Source: Verrucomicrobiota bacterium (lineage in GTDB: Bacteria; Verrucomicrobiota; Verrucomicrobiia; Limisphaerales; J093). Taken from it: a DNA stretch of 64,000 nucleotides. The stretch spans positions 1-64,000 of the forward strand of contig VHCO01000003.1 of the NCBI GenBank assembly GCA_016871715.1, given 5' to 3'. Of the stretch, positions 32,601 to 41,537 are shown piece by piece. The notes beneath the pieces are model-generated. The model searched no databases and was not told where the DNA came from. It worked only from the letters and a program-made list of their open reading frames with translations. Position 1 is the first letter of the stretch. Every line of letters starts with the position of its first letter. Position numbers and translations under genes: made by a program.

Positions 32601-33243
32601 GGCCTTCACCGCTTCACCTCTGTATGTCGATGCGGGAGGCACAATCGACATCGCACCGGCCGATTGGACTGACTTGGCCACCGGCGTTGTGACCTTGACT
32701 TACACGGACGGTGCCGGCCACCAGCGGGAGGAAGTCTACGGTGGCGCTGGCCCCGCTGAACTACCTTCGATCCGCAGCCAACCGCATAGCCACACTGTTG
32801 ACGAAGCTGCCGACGCAACCTTCGCGGTCCGTGCCACGGGGACAACCCCGCTCGCCTACCAATGGCAATTCAACGACACCGACTTGGCCGGCGCCACCGA
32901 CCCAACTCTCGCGCTGACTCAAGTCACCGCCGCCCACGCTGGCGCTTACCGTGTCCGGGTTAGCAACTCGGCTGGTTGGGTGATGAGCGACCCAGCGACG
33001 CTCTTCGTGCGTGCTGCCCCAGTCGAGGTCATCCGGATCGAGGTGCAGCGCCTGGGCACCGGCCTCGAGCTCGCCTTCGAAGCCGTCCCTGGCCGGAGGT
33101 ACGTGGTGGAATGCTCCGAGCACTTGACCGCTGGTTCCTGGCGTGTCCTGCAAGAAGTACCCGCGGTAGCCCTGGCTCAACAGTTGGCGATCAGCGACGG
33201 TCTCAGCGAGGGCGTTCGGTTCTACCGCGTGTTGGCGCGCTGA
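29683..33243 (+). CDS. Large secreted multidomain protein with a papain/transglutaminase-like centre, TIG and Ig-like domains
   Basis: ATG 29683 is chosen because it precedes a signal peptide (GAWTCGLSLLIGSSAAG); the frame is open from 29341 without coding character. The 1,186-residue product begins with a DUF642-like or beta-sandwich domain (TVTFEGLSDGELV, then AFDNLTFDVP). Two Ig-like segments, a TIG/IPT-type domain (about 420-510: LRPGTEVSLAGRGF) and a cysteine-peptidase-like domain follow. The latter has Cys585 in DQGQCQGFALSS, His693 in SGHVVVAYD and Asp714 in HVYDPN, the order expected of a papain or transglutaminase fold. Further beta domains, an immunoglobulin domain (about 1026-1105: TPLAYQWQFND ... 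HAGAYRVRVSNSAG) and the PGRRYVVE ... FYRVLAR module close the protein. Role unknown; an extracellular peptidase or a non-catalytic adhesin both fit. Confidence 0.75.
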   Translation: MNKVLVIKYFAARLTRRVPIGAWTCGLSLLIGSSAAGQPADETVTFEGLSDGELVQHQYADRGVFFVSGQGQLLPVIVRIPNPNPWFAPNHVANFGVGGGEFYTPSAKGVFTTSRQRVGLAVGYLGYAEPGNETAQITLRAFNAQGQLLAQTGPVTVHAGRGVSTPLQVESAQRDIAAFEVRGQPSLDSNKPLAFDNLTFDVPPAPLPPDFGLSTELSVVLGQGGSVSVPISINRLNGSVGALQFSAAGLPGGVTAAFSPNPADGQQVFLTLTATEYVLPNGADPAAVTIKASPLDANAGMAERTVPLLVFLRANYTLTIEGADTVEVGPCLANQVTVRVTRDHTFQGAVTLAVTRLPPLVEANFQPPLVDFQNGNLMNTSVLRFAVAPGANFQDAWVVVEASSGNLLPTRAVVKLVQANGEIVSFRPNRGEAPYALRPGTEVSLAGRGFCPGAVVRFGNTDALATPTFVSPDGTELRVRVPRLATDGPLVLLKPDGSQLVSAESFQVRSFRNTLAYAFVNSADFQSAVGGYGFNEVQELFGYDQTHVAFPNPLCPWICPDIVVEDPFAHLLASIASEVLDQGQCQGFALSSQRLLHGDRTLTDFPFQANAAEPTLWNLQGPEDLGGPSAALSHFIHLEHLAQLGAEYLHHWLTTAAWNLTQANSRTIYQDLIEALNAGEYPMLAIRDGISGHVVVAYDLEAIGFNEYLVHVYDPNLPFIAAENNLLGGLHRDREERSRIHVTANNRWSKWHNDRFWSGSFDTLVIVRYQDVPLRPSLPTSLKGLTTLIFGGAVQTTQLADDAGRTWLGADGHLNLEPATRLPEATQFAPLAGPAVGGAQIVLLGAEGTYTHTVRGTGAGSYSTTLLGFHYVARLLDVPVHLDLHDTVRWDTDRPGIQFVAETTGKPLTLEVTVRAPDGAVRTARLTTTSSSGDLNTLAFYDSERAQATYRHGGPATSCSLTLTQADAWGTTRAFTASPLYVDAGGTIDIAPADWTDLATGVVTLTYTDGAGHQREEVYGGAGPAELPSIRSQPHSHTVDEAADATFAVRATGTTPLAYQWQFNDTDLAGATDPTLALTQVTAAHAGAYRVRVSNSAGWVMSDPATLFVRAAPVEVIRIEVQRLGTGLELAFEAVPGRRYVVECSEHLTAGSWRVLQEVPAVALAQQLAISDGLSEGVRFYRVLAR

Positions 33244-33458
33244 AAGCTCGGGGTGGTGGGTCAGGTTGAGGGGTTAGGTTGCGGAAGAGGCAATCGGCTG
33301 GAATTCGGCGACTGATTCGTGACAGAATGTCGCCGCACATGAAAACGGCCCCTTGCTGCCTGAGCCGGACCCACCATCCCACTCCGTCGCCGGAGCGTTG
33401 CCTGTGGCGGGCTGCCCACCCCCTCTCCGCTCAGCTCTCGGGCGGCCATGACGTTCGC

Positions 33459-36329
33459 GTGCGGGCCTCCGCTGCGCCATCTCGGTCCGTAGCCGACCGG
33501 CTAGGCCCGCGGCTGCCTGCGCCCAGCCGGTTGCAGTTACGACTGGGCGTTGCCCTGGTGCTGGCAGCTTGGGCGGGCGCGGCGGGAGGCCAGGAAGAGG
33601 GCGCCGTGGCCGCGGTGGTCGAGGGCTCGCCAGAGTCCAGCGCGCGTCCGTCGCTGGTCGAGCGATGGGCGCAGCCGCCTGCGGCCGGGCGCATCGCCAA
33701 GATCATCCATAACTGGCCGGACGCTCCGCAAGCGCAAGACGCCCTGATCGAGAGACTGGTCGCGCAGGGCTTCGGCGGCGTGGTGTGCAATGTGCATTCT
33801 GACCAGTATCTCGAGAGCGAGGCGAAATGGGCCGCGTTCGGGCGCGCAGTCCGCGCCGCCCGCGCGGCGGGTCTGGCCCTTTGGCTCTACGACGAACGAG
33901 GCTATCCCTCGGCCAACGCCGGGGGACTAGTCTTGCGCGATCATCCCGAGTGGCAGGCGCGCGGCCTGCTGATTGCGGAAGTGGAAGGCGGCGGTGAAGT
34001 GGTCTCGCTGGCCGTGCCGCCGGGCGAGCCGTTTCTGCGGGCGGCCTTTCCGGTGCTGGCTGGAGAGATCCAACTCGAGGGCAAAGTCGAGCTCTCAGAC
34101 CGGGTGGTGGCCGGCCGGTTGTCTTGGCAACCGCCCGCCGGTCGTTGGCGCGTGTTGGCGATTAGCGAAAGCCCGCTTTACGAAGGCACGCACGCCGAGC
34201 TGAATCTGCATGCGAAACTGCCGTATCCGAACCTGCTGTTGCCGGAGCCCACGGCCCGGTTTCTCGAGCTCACCCACGACCGCTACGCGCGTCATCTGGG
34301 CGAAAACCTCGGTCAGTGGTTTGTCTCCACGTTCACCGACGAACCCTCCCTGATGAGCGTTTTCCTGCGGCGCATGCCCTATCGCGTCTTGCCCTGGGCA
34401 CAGAATCTCGCGGCTGAATTCAAGCAGCGTCGCGGCTACGCCCTCGAGCCGTTCGTCCCGGCGTTGGTGGCCGAGGCGGGCGCGGCCGGGCGCAAGGCGC
34501 GCCATGACTACTGGCGGACGGTGGGTGAACTGGTGTCGCAGAATTTCTTCGGCCAAATCCAACAATGGTGTGCTCGGCACCAAATCCCCTCGGGGGGTCA
34601 TCTGTTGGCCGAGGAGAACCTGTCAGCCCATGTGCCGTTGTACGGGGATTTCTTCCAGTGCGTCCGCCGCCTGGACGTGCCGAGTATCGATTGCCTGACC
34701 AGCTTGCCGCCGGAGGTGCCGTGGCACATCGCCCGACTCGTGAGCAGCGCGGCCGAAGTGGAGGGTAAATCGTTGGTCATGAGCGAAACCTCGGATCACG
34801 CCCAGCGTTGGCGCGCCGCTGGTGACGCGCGCCCGGTTCGCAACGTGACCGAAGCGGAGATCCGCGGGACGTGCAACCGTTTGTTCGTCAGCGGCGTGAA
34901 CCGCATCACCAGTTACTACAGCTACGCCGGCTTGAGCGACGATCAAGTCCAGCGTCTCAACCAATGGGTCGGCCGCTGCGCCACGCTCCTGACGGGGGGG
35001 CATCAGGTGGCGGACGTGGCCGTGGTTTACCCGGTCGAGAGTCTCTGGCTGCGGTTCTTCCCGAGCCGCCTCTGGGCCCAGGAAGCGTCCGAGGCGGTGC
35101 GGGTCGAGAACGTCTTCCGCTCGGTGGCGGACGGGCTGTTCGCCGCTCGACGCGATGTCACCTTCGTGGACGGCCAGGCGCTCTGCCAGGCGCGCCCAGA
35201 GAACGGCACGCTGGCGCATGGGTCGCTGCGCTGGCGGGTGATCGTGTTGCCGATGGCCGACACGCTGCCGCTGGCGGCGTGGGAAAACCTGGCCGCCTTC
35301 GTGCGCCAAGGCGGTGTGCTCGTGGCAGTCGGGGCCCTGCCTGCCCACAGCGAGCGCGAGTTTCCAGCGCCGCGCGTTCAAGCGCTGGCGCGGGAGTTGT
35401 GGGGTGAACCTGGCGACCGCCCTTGGGTGACGGCTAACGGCGCCGACGGCGCAGGGATCTACTTGCCCGAGGGCGCCGCGGGTCTTCTGCCGGGCCTGCT
35501 CGATCGGGTACTCGAGCCCGACGTGCGCGGCGTGGACCGACGCGCCCCGCTGCGCGTCACTCACCGCCGCATCGATAACCACGAGGTTTACTTCCTCATC
35601 AACGACAGCGCCGAACCGTGGTCGGGCCAAGTCGAGTTATCCGTCAGTGGCCCCGGCGAGCAATGGAATCTGGCCACGGGTCAAGTCGCGGCCTTGGCTG
35701 CTGGCAGCCGCTGCCGCATCCACCTGGACGCCTACGGCGCCACCCTCCTGCGGTTCCCCGCCGCCCGCCCCGGTCATCGTCGACCGTTGCGCACCGGGGC
35801 ACTGCCGAGCCTGAAACTCGAGGAGCTGCCGGTGACCGACGTGGCGCTGGCAGGAGGCGAGTTCGTGCGTCACGAATGGAGCGCCGCCGGCCCGCCAGGT
35901 CCATCGGCCGGCTCGACTAGGGGGTGGCACGCGCGGGCGACGCTGACCAAGTCCCACGTGGACACCTTCTTATTCGTGCGCTTGGCGCATCCGCCGGGCT
36001 ACGACTTGAGCGGGGCGGATCTGCTGGTTTTCGAGAGCGTGGTGCCGGCGGGCCAGCGGACACCGACGCAACTGTTGGTCATTCTGCGCGAAGCCGATGG
36101 CAGCGATTACCTGGCGAGCACCGGCCGGGCCTTGAGTGCCCCTGGCCACAGCCAAACCTTCCTTCCGCTAAGCCGCTTCCAGGTGGCCGGCTGGTCCCAG
36201 GATGAAAATGGCCGCCTCGACCCCGCGACCGTCTCCGAGATCCGCATCGGATGGGGTGGCTACCTGGGCGCCCAGGACGAAGTGGTCGAGTTCAGTCTGT
36301 TGAACCTGCGCTGCGGTCGGGAGCCGTGA
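33459..36329 (+). CDS. Secreted GH106-like glycosidase (alpha-L-rhamnosidase type)
   Basis: The frame is open from 33279, with ATG codons at 33279, 33327 and 33339. I favour GTG 33459 because the hydrophobic signal core (LRLGVALVLAAWAGAAGG) sits 80 residues or more after the ATGs but about 30 after this GTG; the start is uncertain. The body of about 930 residues has the features of large GH106-like proteins: IAKIIHNWPDAPQAQDALIERL, ALWLYDERGYPS, VSTFTDEPSLMS, SGGHLLAEENLSAHVPLYGDFF, then SYYSYAGLSDDQ and a beta-galactosidase-like Rossmann segment (VADVAVVYPVESLW ... VLPMADTLPL). The C-terminal 150 residues form an accessory beta-sandwich. GH106 enzymes release rhamnose from pectic or other rhamnose-bearing glycans; the actual substrate is unknown. 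Confidence 0.7.
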   Translation: MRASAAPSRSVADRLGPRLPAPSRLQLRLGVALVLAAWAGAAGGQEEGAVAAVVEGSPESSARPSLVERWAQPPAAGRIAKIIHNWPDAPQAQDALIERLVAQGFGGVVCNVHSDQYLESEAKWAAFGRAVRAARAAGLALWLYDERGYPSANAGGLVLRDHPEWQARGLLIAEVEGGGEVVSLAVPPGEPFLRAAFPVLAGEIQLEGKVELSDRVVAGRLSWQPPAGRWRVLAISESPLYEGTHAELNLHAKLPYPNLLLPEPTARFLELTHDRYARHLGENLGQWFVSTFTDEPSLMSVFLRRMPYRVLPWAQNLAAEFKQRRGYALEPFVPALVAEAGAAGRKARHDYWRTVGELVSQNFFGQIQQWCARHQIPSGGHLLAEENLSAHVPLYGDFFQCVRRLDVPSIDCLTSLPPEVPWHIARLVSSAAEVEGKSLVMSETSDHAQRWRAAGDARPVRNVTEAEIRGTCNRLFVSGVNRITSYYSYAGLSDDQVQRLNQWVGRCATLLTGGHQVADVAVVYPVESLWLRFFPSRLWAQEASEAVRVENVFRSVADGLFAARRDVTFVDGQALCQARPENGTLAHGSLRWRVIVLPMADTLPLAAWENLAAFVRQGGVLVAVGALPAHSEREFPAPRVQALARELWGEPGDRPWVTANGADGAGIYLPEGAAGLLPGLLDRVLEPDVRGVDRRAPLRVTHRRIDNHEVYFLINDSAEPWSGQVELSVSGPGEQWNLATGQVAALAAGSRCRIHLDAYGATLLRFPAARPGHRRPLRTGALPSLKLEELPVTDVALAGGEFVRHEWSAAGPPGPSAGSTRGWHARATLTKSHVDTFLFVRLAHPPGYDLSGADLLVFESVVPAGQRTPTQLLVILREADGSDYLASTGRALSAPGHSQTFLPLSRFQVAGWSQDENGRLDPATVSEIRIGWGGYLGAQDEVVEFSLLNLRCGREP

Positions 36330-36489
36330 ACGGCGGCAGACCCCGGGCTCGGGTCCGTGCCGAGACGAATTCCGAGCTCGCTACTGGGCGTTTGGCTCGC
36401 TGGCCAGGCGCGCCGAGACACAGCGCCGCCCCGGGTACCCAGCCAAATCCACCTTTACAGGCTGGCGCCGGTTCGTTAAGGCTTCGGCC

Positions 36490-36873
36490 ATGTCAACGGT
36501 CGTGAGCAGGCTACTCCTCGGGTGGGTCGTGCTCGCCCTGGCGGGCTGCGCCACCACGCCGATTACTAACGTGACGCCGCGCCAGTGCGTTCGCACCCCG
36601 CAAGGCCTCTGCTTGGTCGAGGCCCGCTGGGACGCCGAGGGCTTCAACGTGAAGAAGGACAGCATCCAGGCGCAGGTGATGGTCGGCTTGGACTTCTACC
36701 CGATGCAACGCGTCCCCAAGACCGTCAATCGCTGGGAAGCCTTCGTGCCCGTGCCGGCGGATCAGCGCTTCCTGAATTACCGCTACAAGTTCGACTACGA
36801 GTATAACACCCGCCTCCGCCGCACCTACGACAGCAAGCTCTCGCCCACCTACCAGTTGGAGGTCCTACCGTAG
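36490..36873 (+). CDS. Small lipoprotein of unknown function (127 aa)
   Basis: The protein has a lipoprotein signal (LLLGWVVLALAGC, cysteine 20) followed by a domain of about 100 residues with the pattern VEARWDAEGFNVKKDSIQAQ, VGLDFYPMQRVPKTVNRWEAFVPV and LNYRYKFDYEYN. The fold looks like an Ig-like or starch-binding-type beta-sandwich. I recall similar short lipoproteins in Verrucomicrobiota without assigned function. The start ATG gives the standard lipobox spacing. Its end overlaps the convergent YfhO gene by nine bases. Confidence 0.7.
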   Translation: MSTVVSRLLLGWVVLALAGCATTPITNVTPRQCVRTPQGLCLVEARWDAEGFNVKKDSIQAQVMVGLDFYPMQRVPKTVNRWEAFVPVPADQRFLNYRYKFDYEYNTRLRRTYDSKLSPTYQLEVLP

Positions 36874-39192
36874 CGCCGTGCCCACTGCCTCCTCCTCCCG
36901 TAGCGTCCCTTGAGGCGTCCGTCGAAGGCGCCAGGCCAGCGAGGCCACCGCCAGGATACTGATCGACGACACCACCGCACCGGCGCGGAACCAGCGATCG
37001 ACATACCGCAATCGCACCGAGCTGGCGCCGGCGGGCACGGCCAGGGCCTGGAACCCGACGTTGGCCGGCCAGAGGCGGGCGGCTTGCCCGTTCACCTGCG
37101 CTTGCCAGCCAGGATAGAAGGACTGGGCGATCACAACCCACGCCGGCCGCTCCGTCTCGACCTCGAACTCGATCAGGTGAGGCCTCCAACGCTGGGACCG
37201 AACGGTCGCCCCGGCGGACTCGACGGCGGGCTCGACGCTCGCCTCGGGAGGCAGGTAAACCGCCTGGTCGGGCGCCACGGCGGCCCAGCGCCGAACGGCC
37301 TCCTCCGGCGCGCTGAAGACCGGCGGACGGCCGGCGGTAATCAGGGGTTGTGCCCCCAGCCGCGTCGACCAAGCGAGCGCTTTTCCCTCGGCGGTCGCGT
37401 GGGACACGCCCAGGAAGTTCAGCAGCCCGGGCAGGTGACCGTTGGTCGAGCCGTACAGCAGGTGAACCACTTGAGCCGTCGCCCGCGGGTACAACGAGAA
37501 GAAGCCGTCCACTTTGGGAATGCCCTCCAACAAATTACAGTTGGCAAACAGGCCCAGCCGACTCGAGAGGTAATCCTCCGTCGGTGTGGGCAAGTTCCAG
37601 TGGTCAAGTCGTCGTTCTGCGGCGGCGGTTACGAACGCGCGTGACTCGCCGGAGCGCGGCCGTGGAGCCAGTTCGGCCAGCCCAGGCTCAAGGGTCCAGT
37701 TGGGCACCGTGGGGTTTTGCCAGGGCACATGGGTGAGCAGGTCGCCCGCCGACGTGACCAGCAGCAGCAGGCCAAGTAACCAGCGCCGCCGGACCGTGCG
37801 CGCGCGCACCAGGCCCAACCAGAGCGCCACTGCGCCCATCAAGAACAGGAGCCGGCTGAGCCCGTTCCATAGCGTTGCCGGAGCGTCGTCGGTAGCCAGG
37901 GGACGGGCCGCCGCCCACCAGAGAAGCCCGCCGATGGCGGCGCATAGCAGACCCGCAAGGAGACCCAACAGTCGCTGCCGCGCACCGGATGCGCCCTCGG
38001 GCTGCGTTTGGCATTCCGCCACGGCAAACGCGCCCAACAACGGCATCGCCCAGGCGGTTAACACCACAAACTTGATCGGAAACCGCATGAACCCCAGCCA
38101 CGGCACCGCCGCCCGCAGCCAACCATAGAGACCGCCGGCCTCGCCCAACGCCAACCATACCCCCGCGCCCCCCACCACTGCGAGCAACCACACCCTGCCC
38201 CGGCGGACGCACGCAACCGCCCACAGCCCGAGTACCACGAGTCCGACTCCAAGGTAGTAGGAGGCGACCCAGTATTGATCCACTTGCGCAAAGACGCCCT
38301 GGTATGACCGGAAACAGCGGAACAACGGCACGAGGAAATTGGCCCAACCCCAACTCGGCATGGCCCAAGTGGCCACGCCGTATTGCACATCGCGATGGGA
38401 CTCGCTCAAGAGCTCGAAGAAGGGCAGCAACTGCGCCGCGCTGAGCCCGGCAACCAGCAAAACCATCCCCGCGAACCGCCCCGCACTCGCCCCACACACG
38501 CGCCAGGCCCCCCCGTTGCTCCTGACCCTCACCAGGTGCGCCACCCACAGGGCGGCGACCACGCCCCAGGTCAACGCGATGAGCTCGGGCGTTCCCGCCA
38601 ACATTTGCATGGCCCCCGCCAGTGTGGCCCAGAGCCACGCTCGGCCACCCTCACGCCAACCATGCTCGGCGAGCCAAACGACCCAGGGCAGCCAACCCAA
38701 CACCGCGATGTTGTTCGGCCACTTCAGACTACTGAGCATCAGCCCGCTCAACGCGTAACCCAGCCCAGCCAGACTGGCGCCCAACCCGCTCCCGGTCCAT
38801 GCCCGCGCCAAGTAGTACATGCCCAGCCCACCGAGGAACTGATGGGCCAGACAGAAGAGGTTGAGCGACCACGGCAAGGGTAGGCCCAGATAGAGCAGCG
38901 CACCAGGGTAGAGGGTCATCGTGTTCCACTGCGCCAGAAAAGGTAGCCCGCAGGAGCTGAGCGGATTCCACAAGGGCAGTTCCCCGCTCCAGACCGACGC
39001 TCGGTGGTAATGCGCCAGCGGGTAGCCGAAAACCCCAAAGTCGCGGAAGTAGAAACTCTCCCCGCCCACCAGCACCGGCCAGAAGGCAACCGTCAACACC
39101 AGTGCGAGGTACGCCGAAAACCAACCCGCCGTGAAGCCTGCCACGGAGGCGCCTGCCGACCGATCCTCGCCGTTGCTCATCGGCTCCTTCAT
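36865..39192 (-). CDS. YfhO-family polytopic membrane protein (second of a tandem pair)
   Basis: ATG 39192 is chosen because it lies 17 bases after the upstream paralogue ends; the open frame extends back to 39687 inside that paralogue. An alternative ATG lies at 39180. The 775-residue product has about 12 membrane helices separated by the family's typical loops (FYFRDFGVFGYPLAHYH, GELPLWNPLSSCGLPFLAQ, MRFPIKF, then LEGIPKVDGFFSLYPR) and ends in a periplasmic beta domain (PAWVVIAQSFYPGWQAQVNG) and a final helix. YfhO proteins resemble GT-C fold membrane glycosyltransferases and have been linked to glycosylation of envelope polymers in Gram-positives. Here a lipid-linked sugar transfer to an exported glycan is plausible but unproven. 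Confidence 0.8.
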   Translation of the reverse strand: MKEPMSNGEDRSAGASVAGFTAGWFSAYLALVLTVAFWPVLVGGESFYFRDFGVFGYPLAHYHRASVWSGELPLWNPLSSCGLPFLAQWNTMTLYPGALLYLGLPLPWSLNLFCLAHQFLGGLGMYYLARAWTGSGLGASLAGLGYALSGLMLSSLKWPNNIAVLGWLPWVVWLAEHGWREGGRAWLWATLAGAMQMLAGTPELIALTWGVVAALWVAHLVRVRSNGGAWRVCGASAGRFAGMVLLVAGLSAAQLLPFFELLSESHRDVQYGVATWAMPSWGWANFLVPLFRCFRSYQGVFAQVDQYWVASYYLGVGLVVLGLWAVACVRRGRVWLLAVVGGAGVWLALGEAGGLYGWLRAAVPWLGFMRFPIKFVVLTAWAMPLLGAFAVAECQTQPEGASGARQRLLGLLAGLLCAAIGGLLWWAAARPLATDDAPATLWNGLSRLLFLMGAVALWLGLVRARTVRRRWLLGLLLLVTSAGDLLTHVPWQNPTVPNWTLEPGLAELAPRPRSGESRAFVTAAAERRLDHWNLPTPTEDYLSSRLGLFANCNLLEGIPKVDGFFSLYPRATAQVVHLLYGSTNGHLPGLLNFLGVSHATAEGKALAWSTRLGAQPLITAGRPPVFSAPEEAVRRWAAVAPDQAVYLPPEASVEPAVESAGATVRSQRWRPHLIEFEVETERPAWVVIAQSFYPGWQAQVNGQAARLWPANVGFQALAVPAGASSVRLRYVDRWFRAGAVVSSISILAVASLAWRLRRTPQGTLREEEAVGTALR

Positions 39193-39209
39193 CGCCTCGA
39201 TCGCCCGTC

Positions 39210-41537
39210 TCAGGCCCCCTTTCCCTGGCCCGCGTGGATCCAGAGGATCCCGCAAACCAGCACCGCCAGCACGGAGGCGCCCGCCCCGGGGAGCAACCAG
39301 CGTTCGCGGTAGATCAACTCGAGTCGGTGCCGGCCCGCCGGCAGAGCCACTGCTTGAAAGGCGTAATTCGCGCGTTCGATCTCGGCGGGTTGCCCATCCA
39401 CCAAGGCACGCCAACCCGGCGCGTGCGTCTGCGCAATGACCACCCATGCTGGCGCCTCGGCTTCCAGCTCGACATCGATCCGTTCCGCGGAGAACCGCTG
39501 CCGCAGCACCCGGGCCGTGGCAGCGTTTGTCGCCTGGGCAGCGCGTGCGGCCGTGAGCGGCAAGTACACCACCTCGCGCGGTTCGAAGTCCGCGGCGAAC
39601 AACGCCGCCAGGGTTTGCCGGCCGTCGGCGAACACGGGCCGCGCGCCCGCCGTGACCAGCGGTCGAGGATCGGGCGCCACCACCCACTCGACCGGGTTCA
39701 CCGGCGAGGACTGGTGTGACACACCCAGGAAACGCAGCAGGCCAGCGGGCGGTGGGTTGGTCGATGCGTACATCGTGGCCTCGAGCTCGGCTTGAGCCCG
39801 CAGCCGCAAAGTGGCGGCCCCATTCACCTTAGGGATGCCCTCGAGCACATTTAGGTTCGACCACAAGGCCAACCTGGAACCAAGGAAGTCGTCCAGGAAA
39901 CTGGGCAGCGTGCGGGTGCTCAGCAGGCGCTCGGCGCGCGGCGTAATCAAGACGCGGCTCTGCCCAAGCTCCGGCCCTGGCTCGAGTTCAACCACGCCGG
40001 GTGCGTAGGCCGCTGCCGACAGAGTGGGCGTCAGGACCGGCGTATGGATGCGCAGGTCTGCCCACAACAGCGCCAGCAACCCTATGCTCGCCCAAAGGCC
40101 AGGCCGCCGCCTACACGCCAGCAGCGCCAAGACGCCGCCCCCCAAGAAGGCGGCGCGCGCGAGGCCGCTGCGCAGCGTCGCCGACCATTCCTCGTTCGGC
40201 GACGGATCACCGTACGCCATCGCGAGGAGCGCACTGATCGCCAACACCCCGCCTAGCGCGATCCACTGTAGGCCGCGTTCGACGCGGCGCGGCGCAGTCC
40301 CGGACACGCCCTCGGACTCCCCCAACACAGCGCGCAAACCGTAGGCGGCCAGAAACGGCGTTAGGCACGCCGTCAAATACACGAACTTGACCGGGAACCT
40401 GATCGCCCCGACGGCTGGGACCAAGGCCTGGAGCCAGCCATGCAATGGCGTGCCCTCCCCCATGGCCAGCGCCAGGCTCAGGAACCACAACCCGCCCAAC
40501 ACCCCAACGCGTCCCGTGCGTGGTCGCCAGAGGGCCAGGGCCGCCAGCGCGAGCACGGCGATCCCGGGATAATACGAGATGAGAAATGCCTGGCCCGATT
40601 GCAGGAAGACGCCCTGCGGCGTCGCGTAACAGTGAAACAGCGGCACCAGCAGGTTCGCCCATCCCCAACGCGGCAGGCTCCACAGGGTGCCACCGTATTG
40701 GGCACTCCGCTGCGCCTGCGCCAAGAGATCGAGGAAGGGCGCGAGTTGCACCGCCGCCAACCCAGCCACGAGGATAACCACCAGACCCAAACGGCCTAGC
40801 GAGATCAGCCCGACACGACCCCGCGCCACGTCGACTGCCCAGAGCGCCACGATCAACAACCAGGTTTGCAGGATCAACTCCGGCGCCCCTGCGAGCATCT
40901 GCAGCGCCCCGACCACCGCAGCCCAAACCAGCAACTGGCCCCCGGTGCGCCAGGCCCGCTCGCTGAGCCAGACCACCCAAGGTAGCCAACCCAACGCCAC
41001 CAAGTAATTCGGATAAACATGGCTCGCGAGCGTCGCACCGCCGAACACCAGGGTCACCCCCGCCACCGCCGCCCCCAGCGGACTGCCCGTCCAGTGTCGA
41101 GCCAGGAAGAAACCGCCCCAACCCGCAAGCCACAAGTGCGCCAAGCAAAACAGATTCAGTGACCAGGGTAACGGCAGCAACAAGTACACCAGCGCGCCAG
41201 GATACAGGACGAGCGTGTTCCATTGGGCGAAGAACGGCGTCCCGCAGTGACTGAGCGGGTTCCAACACGGCAGTGCGCCTTGCCAAAACGCCTCTCGTTG
41301 ATAGTGGATGAAGGGATACGCCAAGGTCCCATAATCGCGAAAGAAGAACGAACTCGAGCCGAATAACACCCCGGGAAAGCTCACCGCCAACAGCGCCGCC
41401 ACCAACCAGCCCACCCGCCCCGCAGTGAACCACTCCTCCCCGTGGGTGGCCGCCGCGGGAGCGGCGTGCCACGCCGGTCCGTCCGGCTCACCGGGCGCGG
41501 TGGCTGGCGGCAGCGAACTCGCAGGCTCCGATTCCAT
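39210..41537 (-). CDS. YfhO-family polytopic membrane protein (first of a tandem pair)
   Basis: A 775-residue protein, the paralogue of the downstream gene and nearly the same length. Shared landmarks are SSFFFRDYGTLAYPFIHYQ, CWNPLSHCGTPFFAQWNT, GLPLPWSLNLFCLAH-like helices, RFPVKFVYL, VLEGIPKVNGAATLRLR and PAWVVIAQTHAPGWRALVDG. About 12 membrane helices are followed by a periplasmic domain and a last helix. The N-terminal 36 residues are a Pro/Ala-rich cytosolic extension absent from the paralogue. The two genes are 17 bases apart and probably co-transcribed. The GT-C-like fold suggests polyprenyl-phosphate-sugar-dependent transfer, possibly as a heterodimer; this is inference. Confidence 0.8.
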   Translation of the reverse strand: MESEPASSLPPATAPGEPDGPAWHAAPAAATHGEEWFTAGRVGWLVAALLAVSFPGVLFGSSSFFFRDYGTLAYPFIHYQREAFWQGALPCWNPLSHCGTPFFAQWNTLVLYPGALVYLLLPLPWSLNLFCLAHLWLAGWGGFFLARHWTGSPLGAAVAGVTLVFGGATLASHVYPNYLVALGWLPWVVWLSERAWRTGGQLLVWAAVVGALQMLAGAPELILQTWLLIVALWAVDVARGRVGLISLGRLGLVVILVAGLAAVQLAPFLDLLAQAQRSAQYGGTLWSLPRWGWANLLVPLFHCYATPQGVFLQSGQAFLISYYPGIAVLALAALALWRPRTGRVGVLGGLWFLSLALAMGEGTPLHGWLQALVPAVGAIRFPVKFVYLTACLTPFLAAYGLRAVLGESEGVSGTAPRRVERGLQWIALGGVLAISALLAMAYGDPSPNEEWSATLRSGLARAAFLGGGVLALLACRRRPGLWASIGLLALLWADLRIHTPVLTPTLSAAAYAPGVVELEPGPELGQSRVLITPRAERLLSTRTLPSFLDDFLGSRLALWSNLNVLEGIPKVNGAATLRLRAQAELEATMYASTNPPPAGLLRFLGVSHQSSPVNPVEWVVAPDPRPLVTAGARPVFADGRQTLAALFAADFEPREVVYLPLTAARAAQATNAATARVLRQRFSAERIDVELEAEAPAWVVIAQTHAPGWRALVDGQPAEIERANYAFQAVALPAGRHRLELIYRERWLLPGAGASVLAVLVCGILWIHAGQGKGA

